This document shows, piece by piece, positions 21,823-22,303 of a stretch of 22,303 nt of DNA; position 1 is the stretch's first letter, and every line of letters begins with the position of its first letter. The notes beneath the pieces were generated by a model that was not told where the DNA came from, made no database searches, and saw only the letters and a program-made list of their open reading frames with translations. The position numbers and the translations under genes were made by a program. The stretch is taken from the NCBI GenBank assembly GCA_964639335.1, contig CAZXCJ010000019.1:1-22303 (forward strand). Direction: 5' to 3'. Source of the stretch: JAIOTH01 sp964639335 (GTDB lineage Bacteria > Patescibacteriota > Patescibacteriia > UBA1558 > S5-K13).

Positions 21823-21978
21823 TTACTTAGTTTCTTTGTGTAGGGTATGTTTTTTACACCATTTACAAAATTTTTTAAGCTCCAGTCTATTTTTAAGAGT
21901 TTTTTTATTTTTAAAAGTTCTATAAGTAATTCTATGGCATTCAGAACATTCTAATTTGACTAAATTATCTTGGGACAT
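21823..21978 (-). CDS. rpmG: 50S ribosomal protein L33
   Basis: 51 residues: MSQDNLVKLECSECHRITY, then RTFKNKKTLKNRLELKKFC, then KWCKKHTLHKETK. Size and pattern match L33, including all four zinc-binding cysteines in two CxxC pairs (C11/C14 in LECSECH and C38/C41 in FCKWCKKH), so this is the zinc-containing (C+) form. L33 sits near the E site of the large ribosomal subunit. It is flanked by tRNA-Thr and tRNA-Trp on the same strand, the arrangement often seen before secE-nusG, although those genes do not follow here. The ATG at 21978 has no SD. Confidence 0.93.
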   Translation of the reverse strand: MSQDNLVKLECSECHRITYRTFKNKKTLKNRLELKKFCKWCKKHTLHKETK

Positions 21979-21980
21979 GT

Positions 21981-22115
21981 GTTTAATTATTAATGGGTTA
22001 ATTGTTAATAGGTTAATTGTTTAATTGTTAGTAGAATAATTGGTAACTGATAATTCATAACTTAGATTTTATGTCTATTAACCTATTATACTATTGTTCA
22101 ATTAAACTATTAATG
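21981..22115. repeat. AT-rich word arrays between rpmG and tRNA-Thr
   Basis: GGTTAAT/TGTTAAT/TTTAATTG words fill 21981-22035 and, in reverse orientation, 22079-22115. The latter is nearly the reverse complement of 3033-3070. No ORF or clear promoter is seen in this 140-base gap. Confidence 0.55.
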
Positions 22116-22118
22116 AAG

Positions 22119-22194
22119 TGGAGCCGAGAACAGGATTCGAACCTGCGACCCACAGTTTACAAAACTGTTGCTCTACCAACTGAGCTATCTCGGC
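22119..22194 (-). tRNA. tRNA-Thr (anticodon TGT)
   Basis: 76 bases with encoded CCA. Acceptor GCCGAGA/TCTCGGC, D arm GCTC/GAGC with AGTTGGTA loop, anticodon stem ACAGT/ACTGT around TTTGTAA (anticodon TGT), T arm GCAGG/CCTGT with TTCGAAT. The discriminator base is U73, whereas A73 is usual in E. coli tRNA-Thr. Confidence 0.95.
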
Positions 22195-22261
22195 ATAATT
22201 TTAATATATTTTTAACTATATATTATTAAATAATTATTTAAAATCTAATTATTATTTGCGA

Positions 22262-22303
22262 AGTTGGGCACCAACTGTCGCAGACCCCGAGCTTGCCGAG
22301 GGG
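22262..22303. repeat. Hairpins at right edge, truncated
   Basis: AGTTGG/CCAACT (22262-22276) around GCA, then CCCCGAGCTTGCCGAGGGG (22285-22303), a hairpin-forming GC-rich sequence resembling a REP-type element, cut by the window end. Between tRNA-Thr and here (22195-22261) only AT-rich sequence is seen. Confidence 0.45.

Overview
This is an AT-rich (roughly 30% GC by eye), gene-dense bacterial segment. It has short, poorly Shine-Dalgarno-equipped genes, a TagA-type glycosyltransferase, a FemAB-type transferase, an orphan four-helix-bundle (S23-like) gene, and intergenic regions built from short tandem 'words'. Together these suggest a Patescibacteria/CPR-type genome; that assignment is an inference, since no rRNA is present. 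TGA ends at least two genes cleanly (7796-7798 and 9839-9841), and the tRNA-Trp in the window has a CCA anticodon, so the standard bacterial code 11 fits.

Layout. 1-823 (minus): the 5' end of priA, a terminator, and an unknown six-helix membrane protein. 865-925: back-to-back divergent promoters. 995-11819 (plus): S23-like four-helix-bundle protein, lysS, HD-domain protein, a doubly broken cyclophilin-type lipoprotein gene, then a tightly coupled set serS - transglutaminase-like - DegT aminotransferase - FemAB transferase - FtsQ (overlaps of 1-4 bases), then a short UDP-glucose-dehydrogenase-like protein and a Xer-type tyrosine recombinase with a dif-like 28-bp site directly upstream. A 36-bp perfect hairpin separates this block from 11973-18923 (minus): PfkB kinase and S-adenosylhomocysteinase, ThpR/LigT, a TagA-glycosyltransferase/Nudix fusion, gltX and an EnvC-like M23 peptidase. 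19117-20268 (plus): a second PfkB-family kinase with a structured leader, convergent with a PfkA-family phosphofructokinase (minus). 21424-22303: tRNA-Trp, rpmG (L33), tRNA-Thr and several hairpin-rich intergenic elements.

How the genes work together. The serS-to-ftsQ set reads as an envelope/division operon: SerRS makes Ser-tRNA, the kind of substrate a FemAB enzyme can use, and FtsQ is a divisome protein. The AhcY/PfkB pair can hydrolyse S-adenosylhomocysteine and trap the adenosine as AMP. PFK supplies glycolysis.

The strongest oddities are: (1) the cyclophilin gene, with a frameshift exactly at a lipobox and a TGA in place of the catalytic-Arg codon; (2) arrays of 7-8 base tandem words at many gene borders, one read into protein; (3) a dif-like site with an overlapping promoter in front of xer; (4) the TagA-Nudix fusion; (5) mutually exclusive hairpins in the leader of the second PfkB gene. 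No complete new defence or mobile system is visible.
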